DNA from: Candidatus Accumulibacter sp. 66-26
GTDB lineage: Bacteria; Pseudomonadota; Gammaproteobacteria; Burkholderiales; Rhodocyclaceae
Assembly: GCA_001897745.1 (NCBI GenBank)
Contig: MKUH01000022.1
Location: forward strand, 1-64,000
Direction: 5' to 3'
DNA: 64,000 nt
Positions 41,608 to 49,905 of this stretch are shown in pieces. The notes under the pieces were generated by a model. It saw nothing but the letters and a program-made list of their open reading frames with translations, was not told the DNA's origin and did not search any database. The stretch's first letter is position 1. Each line of letters starts with the position of its first letter. The position numbers and the translations under genes are program-made.

Positions 41608-42432
41608 ATGAAAACCCTGAACAAACTCGCCGCCGTCGGCGCCGCCCTGCTGATGGCCTCGACTTCCGCCAACGCCATTGTGACGAGCTGGAACTACAAT
41701 GTTTCGAGCCTCTTTACCGCGGCGACGTATTCCGGCGGAACGGGGACGACGACCACGCCGCCGGCGACCACGCTTTCCTGGGGGACGCCGGACAATCCGG
41801 CTAACGCGCAAAGCTCCCTCTCCATCGGCAGCAATCCGGCCGCCGGGTCCGTGGACACCTATCTCGGCGTCACACCCCCGCAAAGCAGTCCCTACCTTGC
41901 TTTCAGCACTTCGCTCACGCATACCAACAACGTGATCGCCGGCGGCAGCAGTTCGCTGCTCAGCGCCATCCTGACCAACACCGTGACGCTGACGCCGCTC
42001 GTGCCGAACCAGCCGGCCCTGCCGATCCAGATCGTCCCGTTCAACATCGCCTTCACGGAAACGCCCAATTCCACGCCTTGCGCGGCGGCCAGTCCGGCCG
42101 GCAATCCGTGCAACGACATCTTCGTCCTGACCGGCGGCTTGCTGAACTTCGCCTTCAATTACAACGACGGCACCGGCCTGCAGACCTACTTCGTGAATAT
42201 TTTCCCGACCACCGGCGGCGTCCTGTCGACCCTGAGCAATTCCGCCTGCGCGGCGGCCAATCAGCCGAACGGCTGTATCGGCTTCACGACGGTCGAAGGG
42301 CAGGCGACGACGCTGGCCTTCGGCTTCACGATCTCGACCCAGCCCTTGCAGGTGCCCGAGCCCGGCATGCTCGCCCTGTTCGGCGCCGGGCTGATGAGCC
42401 TGGTCTTCCTGCGCCGCCGCCGGCCGGACTGA
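41608..42432 (+). CDS. PEP-CTERM sorted protein (THxN type)
   Basis: The 274-residue secreted protein has a signal peptide (MKTLNKLAAVGAALLMASTSANA), a Thr/Ser/Asn-rich beta body with a THTNN motif near residue 105 (the THxN family of PEP-CTERM proteins), and a C-terminal sorting signal: VPEPG, a hydrophobic helix (MLALFGAGLMSLVFL) and RRRRPD. Such proteins are cleaved and exported by exosortase with exopolysaccharide. The ATG at 41608 follows GAGGA and the sigma-54 promoter; the ATG at 41587 would lie almost at the transcription start. No exosortase is in the window. It carries its own terminator and is AT-richer than its neighbours. Confidence 0.93.
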   Translation: MKTLNKLAAVGAALLMASTSANAIVTSWNYNVSSLFTAATYSGGTGTTTTPPATTLSWGTPDNPANAQSSLSIGSNPAAGSVDTYLGVTPPQSSPYLAFSTSLTHTNNVIAGGSSSLLSAILTNTVTLTPLVPNQPALPIQIVPFNIAFTETPNSTPCAAASPAGNPCNDIFVLTGGLLNFAFNYNDGTGLQTYFVNIFPTTGGVLSTLSNSACAAANQPNGCIGFTTVEGQATTLAFGFTISTQPLQVPEPGMLALFGAGLMSLVFLRRRRPD

Positions 42433-42451
42433 ACTCCTCGCCCCGCCCGCA

Positions 42452-42480
42452 AACCCGCGCCCCGGCGCGGGTTTTCTTTT
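42452..42480 (+). terminator. Intrinsic terminator of the PEP-CTERM gene
   Basis: A perfect 10-bp stem (AACCCGCGCC / GGCGCGGGTT) with a CC loop is followed by TTCTTTT, 20 bases after the stop codon. This makes the PEP-CTERM gene a self-contained unit. Confidence 0.88.
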
Positions 42481-42617
42481 GGCCGGGAGCGCTTGTCTCG
42501 CCGTTCCGGCGCGATGTTTCCAAAGGTCGTTTGCGCCGCCCCCTCCCTGCCCCGGGCCGGCGATTTGGGTTAAACTGGAGCGAATTACTCGGGTATAACC
42601 GCAAGGAGCGAAAGCAC

Positions 42618-43709
42618 ATGGTAGTCACGATCGAAGCCGTTCAGTCGGCGCTGGCCGATCTCATCGATCCCAATACGCAAAAAGACTACGTTTCGACGCG
42701 CTCGCTGAAGAACGTCAAGATCGACGGCGGCGACGTGTCGCTCGACATCGAACTCGGCTATCCGGCCAAGACGCAGATCGACGGCATCCGCCGCGCCGTG
42801 ATCGGCCGCCTGAAGACGATTCCGGGCGTCGGCAACGTCAGCGCCAACGTTCTCGTGAAGATCGTCTCGCACGCCGTGCAGCGCGGTCTCAAGCCGATGA
42901 ACGGCGTCAAGAACATCATCGCCGTGGCTTCCGGCAAGGGCGGCGTCGGCAAGAGCACGACGGCCGTCAACCTCGCGCTGGCGCTGGCCCAGGAAGGCGC
43001 CACGGTGGGCCTGCTCGACGCCGACATCTACGGCCCGTCGCAGCCGCAGATGCTCGGTCTGGCCGGGCGCCAGCCGGAGTCGACGGACGGTCAGTCGATG
43101 GAGCCGCTGGAAGCCTACGGGCTGCAGGCGATGTCGATCGGTTTCATGATCGACGTCGATTCGCCGATGGTCTGGCGCGGCCCGATGGTCACCCAGGCGC
43201 TCGAGCAGTTGCTCAACCAGACCAACTGGCGCGACGTCGACTACCTCGTCGTCGACATGCCGCCGGGCACCGGCGACACGCAGCTGACGCTGGCGCAGAA
43301 GGTGCCGGTGACCGGCGCCGTGATCGTCACCACGCCGCAGGACATCGCGCTGATCGACGCGCGCAAGGGGCTCAAGATGTTCGAGAAGGTCGGCATCCCG
43401 ATCCTCGGGCTGGTCGAGAACATGAGCATCCACATCTGTTCGAAGTGCGGCCACGAGGAGCACATCTTCGGGCACGGCGGCGGCGAGCAGATGTGCAAGG
43501 ACTACGACACCGAGTTCCTCGGCGCGCTGCCGCTCGAACTGTCGATCCGCGAACTGGCCGATGCCGGCCGCCCGACCGTGGTCGGCGCCCCGGATTCGCG
43601 CGCCGCCGAAATCTACTGCGGGATCGCGCGCCGCGTGGCGGTGAAGGTGGCCGAGCGGGCCAAGGACATGAGCGCCAAGTTCCCGAACATCGTGGTGCAG
43701 AACACCTGA
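42618..43709 (+). CDS. apbC: Iron-sulfur cluster carrier ATPase ApbC (Mrp)
   Basis: ApbC/Mrp is a P-loop ATPase that carries and transfers Fe-S clusters. The 363-residue product from the ATG at 42618 (AAGGAG site 10 bases upstream) has an N-terminal MIP18/DUF59 domain (about 1-90), then the deviant Walker A ASGKGGVGKSTTAVNLA, LLDADIYGPSQPQMLG, VDMPPGTGDTQLTLAQ and the cluster-binding CSKCGH. Longer in-frame sequence upstream crosses the terminator and is not used. A TATAAC at 42594-42599 is a possible -10. It is followed by dcd. Confidence 0.95.
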   Translation: MVVTIEAVQSALADLIDPNTQKDYVSTRSLKNVKIDGGDVSLDIELGYPAKTQIDGIRRAVIGRLKTIPGVGNVSANVLVKIVSHAVQRGLKPMNGVKNIIAVASGKGGVGKSTTAVNLALALAQEGATVGLLDADIYGPSQPQMLGLAGRQPESTDGQSMEPLEAYGLQAMSIGFMIDVDSPMVWRGPMVTQALEQLLNQTNWRDVDYLVVDMPPGTGDTQLTLAQKVPVTGAVIVTTPQDIALIDARKGLKMFEKVGIPILGLVENMSIHICSKCGHEEHIFGHGGGEQMCKDYDTEFLGALPLELSIRELADAGRPTVVGAPDSRAAEIYCGIARRVAVKVAERAKDMSAKFPNIVVQNT

Positions 43710-43819
43710 GCGGGCGCCGGGCCGGCGTCGGGGAGTCGCTGCCTGCAAAGCAGTTCCCCTGCGCCGCCCGGAGGCCGTAAAATACGCGCCTTTCTTTCAC
43801 GGGGTCCGGGTTAGCCGCG

Positions 43820-44389
43820 ATGACCATCAAATCCGATAAGTGGATCCGCCGCATGGCGGAGCAGCACGGCATGATCGAGCCGTTCTCGCCCGAACTCGTG
43901 CGCGAAGCCAACGGCCAGAAGATCGTCTCCTACGGCACCTCGAGCTACGGCTACGACATCCGCTGCGCGGACGAATTCCGGGTGTTCACCAACATCAACT
44001 CGACCATCGTCGACCCGAAGAATTTCGATCCGCAGTCCTTCGTCGAGGTGTCCGGCAAGGGCTATTGCGTCATCCCGCCGAATTCCTTCGCGCTGGCGCG
44101 CACCGTCGAGTACTTCCGCATCCCGCGCAGCGTGCTCACCGTGTGCCTCGGCAAGAGCACCTACGCGCGCTGCGGCATCATCGTGAACGTCACGCCTTTC
44201 GAACCCGAGTGGGAGGGCTACGTGACGCTGGAGTTCTCCAACACGACGCCGCTGCCGGCCAAGATCTACGCCGGCGAGGGCTGCGCCCAGGTTCTTTTCT
44301 TCGAGTCCGACGAAATCTGCGAAACCTCGTACAAGGATCGCGGCGGCAAGTACCAGGGGCAGGTCGGCGTCACCCTGCCCAAAATCTGA
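43820..44389 (+). CDS. dcd: dCTP deaminase
   Basis: Dcd deaminates dCTP to dUTP, the main dUMP source for thymidylate synthesis. The 189-residue product has [22 protein letters not shown], the nucleotide-binding [64 protein letters not shown] and [11 protein letters not shown]. Length matches the family (about 188-193). A TAAAAT -10 lies at 43776-43781, about 40 bases upstream. It is followed 71 bases later by the decarboxylase. thyA, which consumes dUMP, lies 4.5 kb downstream. Confidence 0.97.
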   Translation: MTIKSDKWIRRMAEQHGMIEPFSPELVREANGQKIVSYGTSSYGYDIRCADEFRVFTNINSTIVDPKNFDPQSFVEVSGKGYCVIPPNSFALARTVEYFRIPRSVLTVCLGKSTYARCGIIVNVTPFEPEWEGYVTLEFSNTTPLPAKIYAGEGCAQVLFFESDEICETSYKDRGGKYQGQVGVTLPKI

Positions 44390-44460
44390 CGCTTTCGCGT
44401 AACATCTCCGAATTATCTTGTGACCCGCTTCGGCGGGTCGCCGTCTTTTGAGGAACAGCC

Positions 44461-46695
44461 ATGCGCTTCCACTTTCCCGTCATCATCATCGACGAAGACT
44501 TCCGCTCGGAAAACGCCAGCGGTCTCGGTATCCGCGCGCTGGCGAAAGCCATCGAGGGCGAGGGCATGGAAGTGCTCGGCGTCACCAGCTACGGCGACCT
44601 TTCGTCCTTCGCCCAGCAGCAGAGTCGTGCGTCGGCCTTCATCCTGTCGATCGACGATGAGGAAATGGCCAACGAGGGCGAGGAAACGATCGCCGAACTG
44701 CGCGCCTTCGTGCAGGAATTGCGCCTGCGCAACAAGGAAATCCCGATCTTCCTGCACGGCGAGACGCGCACCAGCCGCCACATCCCGAACGACGTGCTGC
44801 GCGAACTGCACGGCTTCATCCACATGTTCGAGGACACGCCCGAGTTCATCGGCCGCTACGTCGTGCGCGAGGCGAAGTCCTACCTCGACAGCCTGCCGCC
44901 GCCCTTCTTCCGGGCGCTGGTGCACTACGCCTCCGACGGTTCGTACTCCTGGCACTGCCCCGGCCACTCGGGCGGCGTCGCCTTCCTGAAGAGTCCGGTC
45001 GGCCAGATGTTCCACCAGTTCTTCGGCGAGAACATGCTGCGCGCCGACGTCTGCAACGCGGTCGAGGAACTCGGCCAGCTGCTCGACCACACCGGTCCGG
45101 TCGCCGCGTCCGAGCGCAACGCCGCGCGCATCTTCAATTGCGACCACCTCTACTTCGTGACCAACGGCACGTCGACGTCGAACAAGATCGTCTGGCATTC
45201 GACCGTGGCGCCGGGCGACGTCGTCGTCGTCGACCGCAACTGCCACAAGTCGGTGCTCCACTCGATCATCATGACCGGCGCGATTCCCGTCTTCCTGATG
45301 CCGACGCGAAACAACTACGGCATCATCGGCCCGATCCCGAAAGCCGAATTCGCCTGGGAAAACATCCAGAAGAAGATCGCCGCCAATCCCTTCGCCACCG
45401 ACAAGAACGTCAAACCGCGCGTGCTGACGATCACCCAGTCGACCTACGACGGCATCCTCTACAACGTTGAGGAGATCAAGGCCGAACTCGACGGCAAGAT
45501 CGACACCCTGCACTTCGACGAAGCCTGGCTGCCGCACGCCGCCTTCCACGATTTCTACGGCGACTACCACGCGATCGGCGCCGACCGCGAACGCTGCAAG
45601 GAGTCGATGGTCTTCTCGACGCAGTCGACGCACAAGCTGCTGGCCGGCCTGTCGCAGGCCTCGCAGATCCTCGTGCAGGACTCGGAGGACCGCAAGCTCG
45701 ACCGCGACGTGTTCAACGAGGCCTATCTGATGCATACCTCGACCTCGCCGCAGTATTCGATCATCGCCTCGTGCGACGTCGCCGCCGCGATGATGGACGC
45801 GCCGGGCGGCAAGGCGCTGGTCGAGGAATCGATCATGGAGGCGCTCAATTTCCGGCGCGCCATGCGCAAGGTCGACGAGGAGTGGGGCGCCGACTGGTGG
45901 TTCAAGGTCTGGGGGCCGGACGACCTGTCCGAGGAGGGCATCGAGGAGCGCGAAGCGTGGATGCTCAAGCCCGGCGAGCGCTGGCACGGCTTCGGCCAAC
46001 TGGCCGACGGCTTCAACATGCTCGACCCGATCAAGGCGACGGTGATCACCCCCGGACTCGACGTCGATGGCGACTTCGCCGACTCCGGCATTCCGGCGGC
46101 CATCGTCACCAAGTATCTCGCCGAGCACGGCATCATCGTGGAGAAGTGCGGCCTCTACTCCTTCTTCATCATGTTCACCATCGGCATCACCAAGGGCCGC
46201 TGGAACACGCTGGTCACCGAGCTGCAGCAGTTCAAGGACGACTACGACACCAACGAGCCGCTGTGGAAGGTGCTGCCTGAGTTCGTCGCCAAGCACCCGC
46301 GCTACGAGCGCGTCGGCCTGCGCGACCTGTGCCGGCAGATCCACGACGTCTACAAGGCCAACGACGTGGCGCGCCTGACCACCGAGATGTACCTCTCGGA
46401 CATGGTGCCGGCCATGCGTCCGGCCGACGCCTTCGCCAGGATGGCGCACCGCGAGATCGAACGCGTCGCCATCGACGAACTCGAAGGGCGCATCACCAGC
46501 ATCCTGCTCACGCCCTATCCGCCGGGCATCCCGCTGCTCATTCCGGGCGAGCGCTTCAACGGGACGATCGTGCGCTACCTCAAGTTCGCGCGCGATTTCA
46601 ACGAGAAATTCCCGGGCTTCGAGACCGACATCCACGGCCTCGTGAAGAACGTCGTCGACGGCAAGGCGATCTACTACGTGGATTGCGTGCGCTGA
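44461..46695 (+). CDS. PLP-dependent lysine/arginine/ornithine decarboxylase
   Basis: The 744-residue protein is a fold-I Orn/Lys/Arg decarboxylase with the full inducible-type layout: an N-terminal receiver-like wing domain (about 1-130, VIIIDEDFRSENASGLGI), the linker, the PLP-binding core (WHCPGHSGGVAFLKSP, TNGTSTSNKIVWHS, DRNCHKSVLHS, HFDEAWLPHAAF) with the Schiff-base K392 in STHKLLAG, and the C-terminal domain (about 600-744). Length and motifs are closest to AdiA/LdcC/CadA. The substrate cannot be fixed by eye. Products would be agmatine, cadaverine or putrescine. No antiporter gene is adjacent, so a pure acid-resistance role is less likely. GAGGAACAGCC precedes the ATG. Confidence 0.92.
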   Translation: MRFHFPVIIIDEDFRSENASGLGIRALAKAIEGEGMEVLGVTSYGDLSSFAQQQSRASAFILSIDDEEMANEGEETIAELRAFVQELRLRNKEIPIFLHGETRTSRHIPNDVLRELHGFIHMFEDTPEFIGRYVVREAKSYLDSLPPPFFRALVHYASDGSYSWHCPGHSGGVAFLKSPVGQMFHQFFGENMLRADVCNAVEELGQLLDHTGPVAASERNAARIFNCDHLYFVTNGTSTSNKIVWHSTVAPGDVVVVDRNCHKSVLHSIIMTGAIPVFLMPTRNNYGIIGPIPKAEFAWENIQKKIAANPFATDKNVKPRVLTITQSTYDGILYNVEEIKAELDGKIDTLHFDEAWLPHAAFHDFYGDYHAIGADRERCKESMVFSTQSTHKLLAGLSQASQILVQDSEDRKLDRDVFNEAYLMHTSTSPQYSIIASCDVAAAMMDAPGGKALVEESIMEALNFRRAMRKVDEEWGADWWFKVWGPDDLSEEGIEEREAWMLKPGERWHGFGQLADGFNMLDPIKATVITPGLDVDGDFADSGIPAAIVTKYLAEHGIIVEKCGLYSFFIMFTIGITKGRWNTLVTELQQFKDDYDTNEPLWKVLPEFVAKHPRYERVGLRDLCRQIHDVYKANDVARLTTEMYLSDMVPAMRPADAFARMAHREIERVAIDELEGRITSILLTPYPPGIPLLIPGERFNGTIVRYLKFARDFNEKFPGFETDIHGLVKNVVDGKAIYYVDCVR

Positions 46696-46718
46696 GCGTG
46701 CGCGCCCCGGCATGAAAG

Positions 46719-46744
46719 ACGGCAGCCGCGGCTGCCGTTTTTTT
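46719..46744. terminator. Intrinsic terminator after the decarboxylase
   Basis: An 8-bp perfect stem (ACGGCAGC / GCTGCCGT) with loop CGCG is followed by seven T. It lies 23 bases after the decarboxylase stop. It may also serve folA on the minus strand, where a weaker TCTTTC tail follows. Confidence 0.9.
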
Positions 46745-46770
46745 GTTGACCGCGCGTGGAGCGGACGGGG

Positions 46771-47277
46771 TCAGCGGCGCTCGTAGACGACGAAGTCGAA
46801 GGCCGGCTGCTTGTCGTCCGCCACGGCCTGGCCCGGGCGGCGGGAGACTTCCGTCCATTCGTCCGGCGGGAGTTCGGGGAAAAAGGCGTCGCCCGGGCAC
46901 GTCTGCGCGACTTCGGTCAGGTAGAGGCGGTCGGCGAGCGGCAGCGCCTGGCGGTAGAGCTCGGCGCCGCCGATCACGAACACTTCGGGGTCTTCGCTCC
47001 CGCCGTCCTGCGCGGCGCGCAGCGCTGCGTCGAGCGAGCCGGCGAGCGCGGCGCCGGGCGCCGTGTAGGCGGCGTTGCGGCTGACGACGATGTTCTTCCG
47101 GCCGGGCAGCGGGCGGAAGGCTGCAGGCAGCGATTCCCAGGTCTTGCGGCCCATGATCACCGTCTTGCCGCGCGTCGTTTCGCGGAAATGGCGCATGTCC
47201 TCCGGCAGGTGCCAGAGCAGCTGGTTTCCCATGCCGATGGCACGGTTGCGGGCGACGGCGGCGATCAGCGACAGCAT
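46771..47277 (-). CDS. folA: Dihydrofolate reductase
   Basis: FolA reduces dihydrofolate to tetrahydrofolate with NADPH. The 168-residue product has MLSLIAAVARNRAIGMGNQLLWHLPEDM with the catalytic acid D27, GKTVIMGRKTWESLP, RKNIVVSRN, EVFVIGGAELYRQALPLADRLYLTEV and a C-terminal FDFVVYERR. It is the last gene of thyA-pgi-folA. The gap to pgi is 49 bases. Confidence 0.97.
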   Translation of the reverse strand: MLSLIAAVARNRAIGMGNQLLWHLPEDMRHFRETTRGKTVIMGRKTWESLPAAFRPLPGRKNIVVSRNAAYTAPGAALAGSLDAALRAAQDGGSEDPEVFVIGGAELYRQALPLADRLYLTEVAQTCPGDAFFPELPPDEWTEVSRRPGQAVADDKQPAFDFVVYERR

Positions 47278-47326
47278 GGGTTCGGTGGAGTTGGCGGACA
47301 GATCGGACAGGTTGGACGTATCGGAC

Positions 47327-48928
47327 TCAGCGGGGCATCGCGCGCAGGTTGCGGCAATGCGCGATCAGGCCTGCCGTCGAGGCGTCGCAGTCGGCCGGCA
47401 CGGGCTCGCCTTCGACGGCCGGGAGCAGGCGCAAGGCTAGCTTCTTGCCGAGTTCGACGCCCCACTGGTCGAAGGGGTTGATGCCCCAGATCATGGCCTG
47501 CACGAAGGTCTTGTGCTCGTAGGCGGCGACCAGCAGGCCGAGATGATAGGGATCGAGGCGGGGCAGGACGAAGGTCGACGAGGGCTGGTTGCCGGGGCAC
47601 AGCTTGAGCGGCGATTCCGTGTCGGGATTGCCGAAGGCGAGCGCTTCGGCCTGCGCGAAGCAGTTGGCGAGCAGGCGGTCGTGGTGGCCGGGCAGCGGGT
47701 AGTCGCTCGCGGCGATGGCGTGGAAGTCGCTCGGGATCAGGCGGCCGCCCTGGTGCAGCAGCTGGAAGTAGGCGTGCTGCGTGTTGCTGCCGGCGTCGCC
47801 CCAGATGATCGGCGCCGTCGCGTAGCCGAGCGCTGCGCCGTCGGTGCCGACGTTCTTGCCGTTGCTTTCCATTTCGAGCTGTTGCAGGTACTGCGGCAGG
47901 AAATGCAGCGACTGGCTGTAGGGCGAGATCGAGAGGTTGCCGGCGCCGAGGAAGTTGATGTTCCAGATGCCGATCAGCGCCATCAGCATCGGCAGGTTGC
48001 GCTCGACCGGCGCGTGGCGGAAATGTTCGTCGATGTCGTGCGCGCCGGCCAGCATGCGCTCGAAGTTGTCCATGCCGATCGCCAGCGCGAGCGGCAGGCC
48101 GACCGCCGACCACAGCGAGAAGCGGCCGCCGACCCAGTCCCACAGTTCGAAAACGTGGTCGGGGTGAATGCCGAACTGGAGCGCCGCGCCGGGGTTGGCG
48201 GTGACCGCCAGCATCTGGCGCGACATCGCCGCGTCGGCGGCGTCGCCGGCGTGCGTGAGCAGCCAGTCGCGGGCGGTGCGGGCGTTGGTCAGCGTTTCGA
48301 TGGTGTTGAAGGTCTTGCTGGCGACGAGGAACAGGGTCGCGCGCGGATCGAGCGTCTCCAACACGGGCGCGATGTCGGCGCCGTCGATGTTGGAAACGTA
48401 GTGCACGCCGAGGGCCGGGTGCCCGTAGGCGCTGAGCGCCGCGGTCGCCATGCGCGGGCCGAGGTCGGAACCGCCGATGCCGAGGTTCACCACGTGGCGG
48501 ATCGGGTCGCCGCGGTAGCCGCGCCAGAGTCCGGCGCGCACTTCGTCGCAGAGGAAACGCATCTTCTCGTGCATGGCGCGCACGCGCGGCATGACGTCCT
48601 CGCCGCCGACGTACATCGGCCGGTCGGCGCGCTGGCGCAGCGCGACGTGCAGCGCGGCGCGCCCTTCGCTGGCGTTGATCGCCTCGCCGGCGTACATGCG
48701 TTCGATGCAGCCCGTGAGATCGGCGCTGCGCGCGAGGTCGGCGAGCAGGCGCACGGTCTCGGTCGTGACGCGCTGCTTGGAGTAGTCGAACAGCACCTCG
48801 CCGAGCGGCAGCGAAAGCTGTGCGAAACGTTTCGGCTCGGCGGCGAACAGCGCGCGCAGGTGGCGTGGCTTGAGTTCCGCCGCGTGCTCGTTCAGCGCCT
48901 GCCAGGCCGGAGTCGTGTTGATGCGCAT
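47327..48928 (-). CDS. pgi: Glucose-6-phosphate isomerase
   Basis: Pgi interconverts glucose-6-phosphate and fructose-6-phosphate. The 533-residue product has the family signatures GIGGSDLGPRMATAAL, FLVASKTFNTIETLTN, DWVGGRFSLWSAVGLPLALAIG and the C-terminal PFDQWGVELGKKLA. It lies between thyA and folA, starting only 4 bases after the thyA stop, so all three genes appear to be in one operon. The mixture of glycolysis and thymidylate/folate genes is unusual. Confidence 0.98.
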   Translation of the reverse strand: MRINTTPAWQALNEHAAELKPRHLRALFAAEPKRFAQLSLPLGEVLFDYSKQRVTTETVRLLADLARSADLTGCIERMYAGEAINASEGRAALHVALRQRADRPMYVGGEDVMPRVRAMHEKMRFLCDEVRAGLWRGYRGDPIRHVVNLGIGGSDLGPRMATAALSAYGHPALGVHYVSNIDGADIAPVLETLDPRATLFLVASKTFNTIETLTNARTARDWLLTHAGDAADAAMSRQMLAVTANPGAALQFGIHPDHVFELWDWVGGRFSLWSAVGLPLALAIGMDNFERMLAGAHDIDEHFRHAPVERNLPMLMALIGIWNINFLGAGNLSISPYSQSLHFLPQYLQQLEMESNGKNVGTDGAALGYATAPIIWGDAGSNTQHAYFQLLHQGGRLIPSDFHAIAASDYPLPGHHDRLLANCFAQAEALAFGNPDTESPLKLCPGNQPSSTFVLPRLDPYHLGLLVAAYEHKTFVQAMIWGINPFDQWGVELGKKLALRLLPAVEGEPVPADCDASTAGLIAHCRNLRAMPR

Positions 48929-48932
48929 CGCG

Positions 48933-49727
48933 TCAGACGGCGACCGGGGCGGCGATGTGCGGCTGCGGATCGTAGCCGGCGAGCGTGAAGTCCTCGAAGC
49001 GGAATGCGAAGAGGTCGTTCACGTCGGGGTTGAGGCGCATCGTCGGCAGCTGGCCCGGCGTGCGCGTGAGCTGCAGCTGCGCCTGCTCGAGGTGGTTGGT
49101 GTAGAGGTGCGCGTCGCCCAGCGTATGCACGAAGTCGCCGGGGCGATAGCCGCACACCTGCGCGACCATCAGCGTCAGCAGCGCATAGGAGGCGATGTTG
49201 AAGGGGACGCCGAGGAAGATGTCGGCGCTGCGCTGGTAGAGTTGGCAGGACAGCTTGCCGTCGGCGACGTAGAACTGGAAGAAGGCGTGGCAGGGCGGCA
49301 GCGCCATGCGGTCGACGTCGCCCGGGTTCCAGGCGGTGACGAGGTGGCGGCGCGAGTCCGGGTTCTTTTTGAGGCCGGCGACGAGTTGCGCGATCTGGTC
49401 GATCTCGCCTCCGTTCGGCGTCGCCCAGTGGCGCCACTGGTGGCCGTAAACCGGCCCGAGGTCGCCGTTTTCGTCGGCCCATTCGTCCCAGATGCGGACG
49501 CCGTTTTCCTTCAGGTAGCGGATGTTGGTGTCGCCCTGCAGGAACCACAGCAGTTCGTGGATGATCGAACGCAGGTGCAGCTTCTTGGTCGTCAGCAGCG
49601 GGAAGCCGGCGCCGAGGTCGAAGCGCATCTGCCAGCCGAACACCGAGCGCGTGCCGGTGCCGGTGCGGTCGGCCTTGAGGGCGCCATGGTCGAGCACATG
49701 GCGCATGAGATCGAGATACTGCTGCAT
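48933..49727 (-). CDS. thyA: Thymidylate synthase
   Basis: ThyA methylates dUMP to dTMP with methylene-tetrahydrofolate. The 264-residue product exactly matches E. coli ThyA in length, with catalytic C146 in [51 protein letters not shown], and the dUMP-binding [10 protein letters not shown] and [13 protein letters not shown]. It is the first gene of thyA-pgi-folA. The dihydrofolate it produces is recycled by folA in the same operon. The upstream 178-base gap is divergent with the PilZ-like gene. Confidence 0.98.
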   Translation of the reverse strand: MQQYLDLMRHVLDHGALKADRTGTGTRSVFGWQMRFDLGAGFPLLTTKKLHLRSIIHELLWFLQGDTNIRYLKENGVRIWDEWADENGDLGPVYGHQWRHWATPNGGEIDQIAQLVAGLKKNPDSRRHLVTAWNPGDVDRMALPPCHAFFQFYVADGKLSCQLYQRSADIFLGVPFNIASYALLTLMVAQVCGYRPGDFVHTLGDAHLYTNHLEQAQLQLTRTPGQLPTMRLNPDVNDLFAFRFEDFTLAGYDPQPHIAAPVAV

Positions 49728-49905
49728 GGGGGGCGCTGAAGCGAATCTATGGGGTCCCCGGATTGTAAAGGAATGCCCGGAATGTGCCTACGCCGCTGAC
49801 AGGCGCAAAAATTTCGCCGCCGCGTTTGCGCCGGGCCGCCGGCGTTCTATACTCGCTGCCACCATTCACCTGGCATTACTGCCGCCGCGACCGAGGCACC
49901 GGACA

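Noticed and set aside
43710-43819. Small RNA or tRNA between apbC and dcd
   Set aside because: The gap holds only a promoter-like TAAAAT and GC-rich sequence; no cloverleaf or terminator was found.
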